Counted from the first letter of the stretch, positions 1 to 5,933 are shown. The stretch: DNA of 9,874 bases from JAJVIP01 sp964405835 (GCA_964405835.1 CAYOPN010000066.1:1-9874), one strand, 5' to 3'. Made by a program: numbers and translations. Notes: generated from the letters alone by a model not told the origin.

Positions 1-34
1 CCGGAGCAATCGCTTCGGTTTTTCCCCACCCCTG

Positions 35-57
35 TCCCCTCCCCGTTGGGGAGGGGA
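35..57. repeat. GC-rich perfect hairpin downstream of the mlaE-type gene
   Basis: Bases 35-44 (TCCCCTCCCC) pair perfectly with 48-57 around a 3-base loop, GTT, giving a 10-bp stem 18 bases past the permease stop codon. Read on the minus strand, no T-run follows it, so it is not a textbook Rho-independent terminator. It could be a mRNA-stabilising hairpin or a dispersed palindromic repeat. The structure is certain; the role is unknown. Confidence 0.5.
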
Positions 58-75
58 ATAAGTTGTGTGTTGTAA

Positions 76-864
76 TCATCCGCCGATCCCGACTGAGACC
101 AGCATTGCGCTTAGGAAATAGTCGCCGACCAGGATCAGCACCATTGAGATAACGACCGCGCGGGTGGTGGCGCGTCCAACTCCTTCGGCGCCGCCCGAGC
201 AGTTAAATCCCATGTAGCAGGACGTGATCACAATGATCAGTCCAAAGAAAAACGATTTGATCAACCCGTGCATCACGTCATTGATGTCGATGAAGGTCCG
301 CACTTCCTCCCAATAAATCCCCGCCGGGATGCGCAATTGCAGCGTGGCCACAATCGCGCCGCCGAAGATGCCGATGATGTTCGCGAGCGCGGAGAGGATC
401 GGGACCATGATCATCATCGCTATGATGCGCGGCACCGCAAGATAACGGTTGGGGCTTGTGCCGAGCGTGTAAAGCGCGTCGAGTTGTTCGGTTACGTTCA
501 TCGTGCCGAGCTCCGCGGTGATGGCCGCGCCGACGCGGCCCGAGATCACGACGGAAGTCAATACCGGCCCGAGTTCTTTCACCAGCGACAGACCGACCAC
601 CGAACCAACGTAGATCGGCTCGTTGAACACTTTCATGAACGAAAAGCCGGATTGAAACGCCAGCACCATGCCGGTGAAAAGTGAGGTAAGACCGACCACC
701 GGGAAAGACGAAACGCCGATCTCGTTCATTTGCTCAATGGAAAGTTTCGGCTCCCAAATTCCTTTGGCGATCATTCCAAACGATTTGCGCGTCATCGCGG
801 CCACGCGGCCCAACGATTCCGCCAACGCCAGCGCCCACGCGCCAAAACTTTCGATCCAAATCAT
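76..864 (-). CDS. mlaE: MlaE-family ABC transporter permease (phospholipid / organic solvent tolerance type)
   Basis: This 262-residue inner-membrane protein matches the MlaE permease family, the membrane subunit of Mla-type ABC systems that move phospholipids between inner and outer membranes with an MlaF ATPase and an MlaD MCE protein. Visible family marks are the run PVVGLTSLFTGMVLAFQSG (about 55-73), VKELGPVL (95-102), the GRVGAAITAELG segment (109-120) and the signature MNVTEQLDAL (122-131). Several hydrophobic segments follow, at about 143-175, 200-220 and 235-260. I chose the ATG at 862-864 because it overlaps the alr stop as ATGA, a common sign of translational coupling. An in-frame start at 903 would add 13 non-family residues inside alr. 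The ATPase and MCE partners are not in the window; they would lie beyond base 1 if the cluster is complete. The family is sure; the transported substrate is inferred. Confidence 0.9.
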   Translation of the reverse strand: MIWIESFGAWALALAESLGRVAAMTRKSFGMIAKGIWEPKLSIEQMNEIGVSSFPVVGLTSLFTGMVLAFQSGFSFMKVFNEPIYVGSVVGLSLVKELGPVLTSVVISGRVGAAITAELGTMNVTEQLDALYTLGTSPNRYLAVPRIIAMMIMVPILSALANIIGIFGGAIVATLQLRIPAGIYWEEVRTFIDINDVMHGLIKSFFFGLIIVITSCYMGFNCSGGAEGVGRATTRAVVISMVLILVGDYFLSAMLVSVGIGG

Positions 865-2021
865 GGCACCATGACCCTTGGAACGCGTTTCGAAATGCCG
901 CAAAGAATTTCATAACAGATGCTTCCGTCCCATTCGGCCCAGTCGTCGGCCGACAGCGATGCATCGCCCTGCCGGCCAATCAATGTCGCCACTTCCCCGA
1001 TATCAACCGGAAACCCGGTCACGTCCACCATGATGTGGTCCATCGTGACACGGCCCACGATCGGGCAGCGGCGTCCTTTGATCAAAACCGAACCTTTGTT
1101 CGACGCGCTGCGCGGAACGCCGTCGGCGTAGCCCACCGGCAATGTGGCGATATCGGATTCGCGCGCGGTCTTGAACGTGCCGCCGTAACTGATCGACGTG
1201 CCGGCCGGAACTTTCTTTAAGAAGACGACTTTCGTGTGCCAGCTCAGCACAGGCTCAAGTTTCACATCGCCCGGAAGCGGCACGCGGGTGAGTCCGTAAA
1301 GCGCGATACCGGGACGGACCATGTTCATGCGTGTTTCGGGGTAACGCAGCGTGGCGGCGGAGTTGGCCAGGTGGAATATCACGGTGGAGAGTCCGAAACT
1401 CGAAACCAGGTCGCGCACAATTTGGAATTGATGGATCTGGTCCTGCACCATGGCCGGATCGGAATCGGCGGACGCCAGATGGCTGTAGACGCCGGCGAGC
1501 GCCACGTGTTTCTGTCCGCGCAGCCATTCCAGAATGGACTTGGCGCCGATTGGCGAGATGCCGAGGCGGCCCATGCCGGTGTCGACTTTGAGATGGAAGA
1601 GTCCGGTCCGTCCCATTTTTTCGGCGGCCAACGCGTATTGGCGCGCGGCCTCGAGGCTGGAAACGGTGGGCGTGAGATTGTGTTCGAGCGCGACGCGGAA
1701 ATTTTCGAGCGGGAAGATGCTGCCGAGCAAAAGTATCGGGGCGTTGACGCCCCCTTGGCGGAGCGCGATACCTTCTTCAAGGCTGGAAACACCAATCATG
1801 GAAGCGCCGTTATCAATGGCGATTTTCGCGAGCGGCAGAGCGCCGTGGCCATAGGCGTCCGCCTTGAGCACCGCCAGCAGGTTGCAACCCACGCCCGCCG
1901 AGAGTTTGATCTGGCGGACATTGGAAGCAAATGCGCGGGCCGATATTTCGGCCCACGTCGGGCGGTAGAAGGTCGCAGTCTTAGACTGCGGAGGGTTCAA
2001 GCTCTCGCTCAGGGTTAACAA
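861..2021 (-). CDS. alr: Alanine racemase
   Basis: PLP-dependent racemase that converts L-alanine to D-alanine for peptidoglycan, in the cytoplasm. The N-terminal TIM barrel carries AVLKADAYGHG, with Lys53 as the PLP Schiff-base lysine. HLKVDTGMGRLG (143-154) and NMVRPGIALYG (233-243) are typical. The beta-domain has SISYGGTF with the second catalytic base Tyr279, and the VTMDH entryway motif follows. Length (386 aa) is normal. The start is uncertain: there is no ATG before the conserved RPTWAEIS. The longest reading uses TTG at 2019-2021, 41 bases inside dnaB, with no clear Shine-Dalgarno. A second TTG at 1998-2000 would shorten the protein by 7 residues. The N-terminal residues before RPTWAEIS are partly encoded by a palindrome over the dnaB stop (1974-1990). 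Expression probably depends on coupling to dnaB. The product is confident; the start is not. Confidence 0.93.
   Translation of the reverse strand: MLTLSESLNPPQSKTATFYRPTWAEISARAFASNVRQIKLSAGVGCNLLAVLKADAYGHGALPLAKIAIDNGASMIGVSSLEEGIALRQGGVNAPILLLGSIFPLENFRVALEHNLTPTVSSLEAARQYALAAEKMGRTGLFHLKVDTGMGRLGISPIGAKSILEWLRGQKHVALAGVYSHLASADSDPAMVQDQIHQFQIVRDLVSSFGLSTVIFHLANSAATLRYPETRMNMVRPGIALYGLTRVPLPGDVKLEPVLSWHTKVVFLKKVPAGTSISYGGTFKTARESDIATLPVGYADGVPRSASNKGSVLIKGRRCPIVGRVTMDHIMVDVTGFPVDIGEVATLIGRQGDASLSADDWAEWDGSICYEILCGISKRVPRVMVP
1974..1990. repeat. 7-bp perfect palindrome over the dnaB stop codon
   Basis: CGCAGTC (1974-1980), TTA, then GACTGCG (1984-1990) form a perfect stem with a 3-base loop. 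The loop is exactly the dnaB TAA stop on the minus strand. The same bases encode PQSKTA in the non-conserved N-terminus of Alr. It may be a small dispersed palindrome inserted at the gene junction or a hairpin affecting dnaB-alr coupling. Only one copy is visible here. Confidence 0.5.
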
Positions 2022-3348
2022 AACGGGTGCACTCGTCGAGGAACGTGAGGTTCACATCGCCGACCGGGCCATTGCGCTGTTTCAAGATGAAGATCTTGGC
2101 TTTGCCTTTTAGGTCCGGGTCGTCACGTTTATAAACTTCCTCGCGGTAAATGGCCATCACGACGTCGGCGTCCTGTTCAATGGCGCCGGATTCGCGAAGG
2201 TCGGAAAGCTGTGGACGGCCGCCGCGCGCGCCGTCTTCGGGTTTGCGGTTAAGCTGCGAGAGCGCAATGACCGGCACGCCCAATTCGCGCGCGAGGCCTT
2301 TGAGGCTCCGTGAAATCTCGGAAATTTCCTGTTGGCGGCTTTCCTGGCTGCCGTCGCCGCGCATGAGCTGCAAATAGTCGATGATCACGAGCCCCAACTT
2401 CTGGCCTTTGCGTTGAAGTTCGTGCGCATAACGGCGGGAAGCGGAGCGGATCTCGAGCACGGTGGGCGACGTCGAAAAATCGAAATAGAGCGGCGCTTCG
2501 GCGATCGCGCTCGCGGTGGTGGTGATGCGCGGCCAATTCTTGCGCGCCATGTAGCCGCGCCGGACTTCGCCCATGTTGAGCAGCGCGCGCGAGCACAACA
2601 AACGCAGCGCCAATTCCTGATGGCTCATTTCCAGCGAGAAGAACACGACCGGGATCTTCTGGTCGACCGCGATGTATTCGGCCATGTTCATGACAATGGT
2701 TGTTTTCCCCATCGAAGGACGGCCCGCGACAATAATCAAGTTGGTGGGCTGAAGACCGGACATCATGTTGTCGAGTTCGATGTAACCGGTCGGAACGCCG
2801 GTCACCATCTTGCCGGACTCGGCCATCTGTTCGAGCGACTCGACGGCGCCTTGCATCAAATCACCCGCGCTCATGAAATCGCGGCGCGCTTTGCGTTCGC
2901 CGACGGTAAAGAAATGTTCCTGGGCCTTGTCGACGAGCTCGTTGGCGGGGATTTTGTTCTGGTGCGCGTCGCGAATGAGCTCGCGGGAAGTCACAATCAA
3001 TGCGCGCAAAAGGGATTTCTCATGCACAATCTTCGCGTAATGTTCGACATGCAGCGCGGTCGGCACACGTTCGGCCAATTCGGTCAAGAGCGTGGCGCCG
3101 CCGGCGGCCGCGAAACTGGGATCGGTCTTGAGCGCTTCGCCGACCGTGATCACATCGGCCTCAATATTGGAATTGCTTAAGCGGAGGATGGCGGAATAAA
3201 TCTGACGGTGGGTGTCTTTGTAGAAATCGTCGGGCTTAAGAATGTCCGTCGCTTTAACGACAGCCTCGCGCTCAACGAGCATGCTGCCGAGAACGGCCAT
3301 CTCGGCTTCGATGCTATGCGGCGGTAGTGATTCGTTGGTCTCTGACAT
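1981..3348 (-). CDS. dnaB: Replicative DNA helicase DnaB
   Basis: Hexameric 5'-3' helicase that unwinds DNA ahead of the replication fork and recruits primase. The N-terminal all-alpha domain begins PHSIEAEMAVLGSML (10-24). After a linker, the RecA-like domain opens near 183 with TGVPTGYIELD. Walker A is GRPSMGKT (209-216), Walker B VIIDYLQL (321-328), the glutamine sensor ALSQLNR (362-368), and KQRNGPVG (423-430) holds the arginine-finger region. Length (455 aa) is standard and no intein interrupts the usual sites. The ATG at 3346-3348 fits the family start, but the bases just upstream are C-rich with no Shine-Dalgarno, so initiation may be inefficient or coupled. It follows rplI in the operon, separated by the 387-base GIY-YIG repeat module. 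It overlaps alr by 41 bases. Confidence 0.97.
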   Translation of the reverse strand: MSETNESLPPHSIEAEMAVLGSMLVEREAVVKATDILKPDDFYKDTHRQIYSAILRLSNSNIEADVITVGEALKTDPSFAAAGGATLLTELAERVPTALHVEHYAKIVHEKSLLRALIVTSRELIRDAHQNKIPANELVDKAQEHFFTVGERKARRDFMSAGDLMQGAVESLEQMAESGKMVTGVPTGYIELDNMMSGLQPTNLIIVAGRPSMGKTTIVMNMAEYIAVDQKIPVVFFSLEMSHQELALRLLCSRALLNMGEVRRGYMARKNWPRITTTASAIAEAPLYFDFSTSPTVLEIRSASRRYAHELQRKGQKLGLVIIDYLQLMRGDGSQESRQQEISEISRSLKGLARELGVPVIALSQLNRKPEDGARGGRPQLSDLRESGAIEQDADVVMAIYREEVYKRDDPDLKGKAKIFILKQRNGPVGDVNLTFLDECTRFVNPERELEPSAV

Positions 3349-3388
3349 AAGGGGCGGGGATTATACTTATTCGACGGAACGGAGCACC

Positions 3389-3424
3389 CGTCATCCTGGC
3401 ATGTCGTTAGCCAGGATCCATTTT
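3389..3424 (+). repeat. Left half-repeat of the GIY-YIG module (hairpin)
   Basis: It begins CGTC and ends CCATTTT. Bases 3393-3400 (ATCCTGGC) pair with 3410-3417 (GCCAGGAT) to form an 8-bp stem with a 9-base loop. It matches the left half of the 4329-4400 element at 28 of 36 positions. The differences are confined to the loop and one stem pair, which changes from A-T to C-G on both sides, so pairing is kept. Confidence 0.8.
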
Positions 3425-3716
3425 AACCTACGACTTGCGGGTAGAGATCAGACCACTCGGGATTCAGCTTTTCAACGAGTTGGATTTTCCACATTCTTTT
3501 CCAATATTTGAGTGCTTTTTCGCGTTGGATGGCCGAATCCATCGTTTCGTGAACCTCGTACCAAACCAAAGTATGGACTTGGTATTGCTTGGTGAAACCC
3601 TTAATGGATGCGGATTTGTGTTGCCATATCCGTTGAACGAGGTTGGAGGTGACTCCAATATAGATTGTGCCGCGACGCTGACTCGCGACGATATAAACGC
3701 ATGGTTGTTTTTGGAT
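3423..3716 (-). CDS. Small GIY-YIG endonuclease, non-canonical (ATC) or lost start codon
   Basis: Reading the minus strand from 3716 to the TAA at 3423-3425 gives 97 uninterrupted codons of a compact GIY-YIG nuclease (COG2827/YhbQ-like). Numbering from the ATC: VYI (7-9) stands for GIY, YIG is at 19-21, SNLVQR gives Arg29, His33 follows, and the helix with QREKALKYW holds the metal-binding Glu66. The C-terminus has NPEWSDL (85-91), typical of these proteins. All catalytic residues appear intact and the length is normal. The odd point is the start: a perfect AGGAGG (3722-3727) lies 5 bases before ATC at 3714-3716, exactly where ATG is expected. No ATG, GTG or TTG lies between the upstream stop (3729-3731) and the conserved core. 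Either AUC is used at low level, or the start has mutated and this is a fresh pseudogene. The bracketing repeats suggest the enzyme acts on their hairpins, which is inference. Confidence 0.8.
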   Translation of the reverse strand: MQKQPCVYIVASQRRGTIYIGVTSNLVQRIWQHKSASIKGFTKQYQVHTLVWYEVHETMDSAIQREKALKYWKRMWKIQLVEKLNPEWSDLYPQVVG

Positions 3717-3718
3717 AG

Positions 3719-3741
3719 TTCCCTCCTGTTAAAGGAGGGAA
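3719..3741 (-). promoter_or_regulatory. Hairpin sequestering the Shine-Dalgarno of the GIY-YIG ORF
   Basis: Bases 3719-3727 (TTCCCTCCT) pair with 3733-3741 (AGGAGGGAA) in a 9-bp perfect stem with a 5-base loop. In the minus-strand transcript the 3' arm contains the AGGAGG ribosome binding site and the 5' arm is a perfect anti-Shine-Dalgarno. The hairpin would keep the nuclease's translation low. The structure is seen; the regulatory role is inferred. Confidence 0.55.
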
Positions 3742-3775
3742 AATGGGGCCTGGATTAAGACTTTCCAGGGCGACG
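3740..3775 (-). repeat. Right half-repeat of the GIY-YIG module (hairpin, inverted)
   Basis: On the minus strand it begins CGTC and ends CCATTTT like the left half, so the two are inverted relative to each other. Bases 3749-3754 (CCTGGA) pair with 3764-3769 (TCCAGG), leaving a 9-base loop. One outer pair is mismatched here (G3748 against G3770). It matches the right half at 4365-4400 at 34 of 36 positions, the closest similarity among the four half-repeats. Confidence 0.8.
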
Positions 3776-3779
3776 AGGA

Positions 3780-4310
3780 CTAATAATCCTCGTCGGGTTC
3801 GCCGAAGGCGGTTTCAACCAACGATTCGGCGTGTTCGGCATGTTCACTGGACTTCTTGGCTTCCTTACCGACCACTTTGACCGGGACGTCCACAATCACT
3901 TGGGAGTGAATGCGGACGCGGATCGTGTGGTCGCCCACGGTGCGGATGGCGCCGTTCATGAGGATGGACTTCTTCTCAACGGAAGCGCCCTGCTTCGAAA
4001 GTTCGAGCGAAACGTCCATGGCGGTAACAGAGCCGAACAAACGTCCGCCCTGGCCTACCTGGCGTTCAAATACGAGACCCACTTGGGAAATTTTATCGGC
4101 GCTGGACTTGGATTTGGCCAACTGCTCATCGCGTTTGGCGGCGAGCTTCTCTTTCTGTTTCTCAAAACGCTTCAACGCGTCCGGCGTGGCGTACATTGCC
4201 AGCCTTTGCGGCAACAGATAATTGCGGGCGAAACCGTCTTTGACTTTGCAGTTGTCGCCAAGCTGTCCCAAGCCGGGGACGTCGGATAACAAGATAACAG
4301 ACTGTGACAT
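3780..4310 (-). CDS. rplI: 50S ribosomal protein bL9
   Basis: Ribosomal protein bL9 binds 23S rRNA near the L1 stalk and bridges neighbouring ribosomes. The N-terminal domain shows VILLSDVPGLGQLGDNCKV (5-23) and GFARNYLLPQRLA (26-38), then the long linker helix (about 42-75). The C-terminal domain has GGRLFGSVT (88-96) and DHTIRVRIHSQV. The protein is 176 aa, about 25 longer than usual because of an acidic tail after residue 150 rich in Glu, His and Ala. I chose ATG 4308-4310: it starts the conserved MSQSVILL and has GAGG 9 bases upstream. The in-frame extension to 4361 reads into the 72-base palindromic repeat and has no family residues. The gene is flanked on both sides by copies of the repeat. 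Confidence 0.95.
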   Translation of the reverse strand: MSQSVILLSDVPGLGQLGDNCKVKDGFARNYLLPQRLAMYATPDALKRFEKQKEKLAAKRDEQLAKSKSSADKISQVGLVFERQVGQGGRLFGSVTAMDVSLELSKQGASVEKKSILMNGAIRTVGDHTIRVRIHSQVIVDVPVKVVGKEAKKSSEHAEHAESLVETAFGEPDEDY

Positions 4311-4328
4311 GATCAATTTCCTCTTTGT

Positions 4329-4400
4329 CGTCATCCTGGAAATTTTCAATCCAGGATCCATTTTAAAATGGGCCCTGGATTAAGACATTCCAGGGCGACG
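4329..4400. mobile_element. 72-base near-palindrome: gene-less copy of the repeat element (MITE/REP-like)
   Basis: Two 36-base halves (4329-4364 and 4365-4400) meet head to head at TTTTAAAA. Compared in the same orientation they agree at 28 of 36 positions. Each half folds by itself: ATCCTGGA (4333-4340) with TCCAGGAT (4350-4357), and GCCCTGGA (4372-4379) with TCCAGGGC (4389-4396), each with a 9-base loop. The outer two pairs are A-T/T-A in one half and G-C/C-G in the other. It lacks the GIY-YIG ORF found between the same halves at 3389-3775, so it resembles a deletion derivative or non-autonomous form. It lies between rpsR and rplI, about 5 bases upstream of the rplI Shine-Dalgarno in the transcript, so it may also affect rplI translation or mRNA stability. 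Confidence 0.75.
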
Positions 4401-4406
4401 TAATGT

Positions 4407-4805
4407 TTAAATTGGAGACGTCGGGATCAACGCGATGTTGCGGGCGCGTTTGATCGCTTCGGTCAACTGGCGTTGGCAGCGCGCGCAAGTGCCGGTGGAA
4501 CGGCCGGAAAGGATCTTTCCGCGCTCCGTGATGAAATTGCGAAGGAAGTTGGCGGCTTTCCAATCAACTCCGCCTTGACGGTCCATGCAGATACGGCAAA
4601 CGCGGCGCCGGATCGGCGGGCGTCCGCGGCCCATTCCAGACTGGACCCCCATCGGAGCGCGGCCTTTGTATCCCCCTCCCGCGCCGGGAGCTCCCGCGCC
4701 CATCGGAGGACGGGAAGAATAACCACCGGTTGCGCCGGCTGGTTTTGGACGGTCCCCATAAGAAGACTTGGGGGCTATTGGTTTATCTGCTGATTCCGTA
4801 GACAT
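4407..4805 (-). CDS. rpsR: 30S ribosomal protein bS18, zinc-binding form with long N-terminal extension
   Basis: bS18 partners bS6 on the 30S platform. The conserved core occupies about residues 66-132: RRRVCRIC, VDWKAANFLRNFI, ERGKILSGRSTGTCARCQRQL, then EAIKRARNIALIP. Four cysteines in two CxxC pairs (Cys70/Cys73 and Cys107/Cys110) mark the zinc-ribbon (C+) version. The protein is 132 aa against roughly 75-90 usually. The extra N-terminal 65 residues are rich in Gly, Pro and Ala with scattered Arg and look disordered. The start ATG at 4803-4805 overlaps the ssb stop as TAATG, which supports the long form by coupling. An internal Met at residues 35, 52 or 58 is possible but less well placed. 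Confidence 0.94.
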   Translation of the reverse strand: MSTESADKPIAPKSSYGDRPKPAGATGGYSSRPPMGAGAPGAGGGYKGRAPMGVQSGMGRGRPPIRRRVCRICMDRQGGVDWKAANFLRNFITERGKILSGRSTGTCARCQRQLTEAIKRARNIALIPTSPI

Positions 4806-5287
4806 TAAAAGGGCACCTCATCATCGTTGTACTGAGCGACTTTCGAATGCGCCGAGCTTGCGCCGGCGCCGACAGGTACTGAAGACGCTTCCGCGCCCGG
4901 ATCTTCCGCCACGACTTCCGTCGCGGCCGATCCTTCTCCCGCCATTTCCAAAAATTGGATCTTCAAGATATCGACTTCCAGCTCGAAACGCTTCTGGCCT
5001 TCTTTGGTCGTCCAGTCGCGGGACTTAAGACGGCCCTCGATGAAAACCGGGCTGCCTTTTTTCAAGCGTTGTCCGCAACGCTCGGCGGTCTCGCGCCAGG
5101 TGCTGCACGGCACGAACGCCACTTCTTCTTTCCATTCGCTGGAATTGCGGTCTTTGTAGCTGCGGCTGACCGCGATACGAAAATGACACACCGGCGTGCC
5201 CTGCGGGGTGTACCGGAGTTCCGGGTCCCGGGTCAATCGCCCCACCATCTTTACATCGTTGAGACTATGCAATCGTAAGTTCGCCAT
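4805..5287 (-). CDS. ssb: Single-stranded DNA-binding protein
   Basis: SSB coats single-stranded DNA during replication and repair and recruits partners through its C-terminal tip. The OB-fold spans about 7-113, with NDVKMVGRLTRDPELRYTPQGTPV (10-33), FRIAVSRSY (36-44), EWKEEVAFVPC (51-61) and GSPVFIEGRL (78-87). A short linker rich in Ala, Ser and Gly leads to the acidic tip NDDEVPF (154-160), a good match to the DDDIPF-type interaction tail. Length (160 aa) is typical. The ATG at 5285-5287 has a strong AAGGAG at 5295-5300, 7 bases upstream. It lies 21 bases after rpsF and overlaps the rpsR start by one base, in the classic rpsF-ssb-rpsR order. Confidence 0.97.
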   Translation of the reverse strand: MANLRLHSLNDVKMVGRLTRDPELRYTPQGTPVCHFRIAVSRSYKDRNSSEWKEEVAFVPCSTWRETAERCGQRLKKGSPVFIEGRLKSRDWTTKEGQKRFELEVDILKIQFLEMAGEGSAATEVVAEDPGAEASSVPVGAGASSAHSKVAQYNDDEVPF

Positions 5288-5308
5288 AACACTGCTCCTT
5301 GGTTTGAA

Positions 5309-5746
5309 TTACGAGGGATTTGCTTTGGTTTCTGCTGAGGGGGCTGCTATTGCCGTTGCGGTCGCTGCTGACGTCGCTGCTGTTCCTTCGGCTGTTGGTT
5401 CCGAAGTCGTGGGCATTTTCCGGACGTACGGCGGACGCAAATTGAGTTTGTCGGTGGTCACGTGACGGATGACGTGGTCGGTGACGTGGAAGAGAGTATG
5501 GAGGGCCTGAGTGGTGCCGGGGGCGCCCGTGTAATCAATGAAAATATAAAGACCGTCTTTTTGGTGCTTGATTGGGTAGGTAAGTTTGCGGCGGCCCCAA
5601 ATTTGCACAGAGCGAAGCACGCCTTTCGTGGGCGCTATAGCGGATTTGATCTTCTCAATGAAGAGGTCGATCGTTTTTTGCGGCGTGTCGGTCGGGCAGA
5701 CAAAAAGTGTCTCGTACGCGCGTTCCGCCGGTAATGGTTTTGCCAT
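5309..5746 (-). CDS. rpsF: 30S ribosomal protein bS6
   Basis: bS6 pairs with bS18 on the central domain of 16S rRNA. Core features are ERAYETLFVCPTD (8-20), the IDLFIEKIKSAI helix (26-37), WGRRKLTYPIKHQKDGLYIFIDY (50-72) and the LHTLFHVTDHVIRHVTT helix (82-98). The 145-aa protein carries a C-terminal tail of about 30 residues rich in Ala and Thr after PPYVRK, longer than the E. coli tail and lacking its Glu-rich character. I chose ATG 5744-5746 (MAKPLPAERAYE). The in-frame TTG at 5777-5779 would add 11 residues without family similarity. A weak GGAG (5757-5760) lies upstream. It is the first gene of the operon and faces the divergent region 5747-5995. Confidence 0.95.
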   Translation of the reverse strand: MAKPLPAERAYETLFVCPTDTPQKTIDLFIEKIKSAIAPTKGVLRSVQIWGRRKLTYPIKHQKDGLYIFIDYTGAPGTTQALHTLFHVTDHVIRHVTTDKLNLRPPYVRKMPTTSEPTAEGTAATSAATATAIAAPSAETKANPS

Positions 5747-5836
5747 AGAAATCAGACTCCAAACACAAAATTCACCCAAACCTCAAAGCCATTCAGAAGG
5801 GAAAAGACTAGGGGGAGGTGTTCAAAACAGGGGCGA

Positions 5837-5866
5837 TTTATACAACATTCCTCCAAAAACGTGCAA
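5837..5866 (-). promoter_or_regulatory. Candidate promoter of the rpsF operon
   Basis: On the minus strand, TTGCAC (5861-5866) and TATAAA (5837-5842) are spaced by 18 bases, about 90 bases ahead of the rpsF ATG. The -10 is good and the -35 only partly matches. The region is AT-rich and divergent, so a promoter is expected here, but other A/T hexamers nearby could serve. Confidence 0.35.
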
Positions 5867-5933
5867 ATAAAGTTTTTCAAATTTACAAGTTTTTCCAGAG
5901 GGCAGAATCGTTGCTTAAGTGTAAAAAGTCCAC

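Larger units (their letters stand above)
3389..3775 (-). mobile_element. Putative GIY-YIG nuclease element bounded by inverted hairpin repeats
   Basis: A 36-base half-repeat at 3389-3424 and its inverted counterpart at 3740-3775 bracket a GIY-YIG ORF that fills nearly all the space between them; the ORF's stop codon even uses bases of the left repeat. The same two half-repeats occur without a gene at 4329-4400. The module sits in the rplI-dnaB intergenic space and its ORF has the operon's orientation, so it would be co-transcribed. No clear target-site duplication is visible: the flanks are GGAGCACC on the left and AGGACTAA on the right. This suggests a mobile or formerly mobile element, with layout like REP/RAYT loci. 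Mobility is inferred, since only two copies are visible and no empty site is available. Confidence 0.6.

Noticed and set aside
1236..2018. 260-codon plus-strand open frame opposite alr
   Set aside because: It is a mirror of alr codon bias, with no recognisable domain and no independent RBS.
2332..3180. 282-codon plus-strand open frame opposite dnaB
   Set aside because: It lies wholly antisense to a clear DnaB with intact motifs, and its His/Arg-rich translation matches no family I recognise.
3435..3758. Plus-strand open frame across the GIY-YIG module
   Set aside because: The minus strand encodes clear GIY-YIG motifs; the plus-strand translation has none and runs into the repeat.
4311..4361. 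N-terminal extension of bL9 to base 4361
   Set aside because: The extra 17 residues derive largely from the palindromic repeat, while MSQSVILL at 4310 has a proper RBS and is the family start.
5747..5866. bS6:bS18 autoregulatory leader RNA upstream of rpsF
   Set aside because: I looked for the conserved CCG-containing bulged hairpin in the minus-strand leader and could not find it. A covariance search with the published leader family would settle it.
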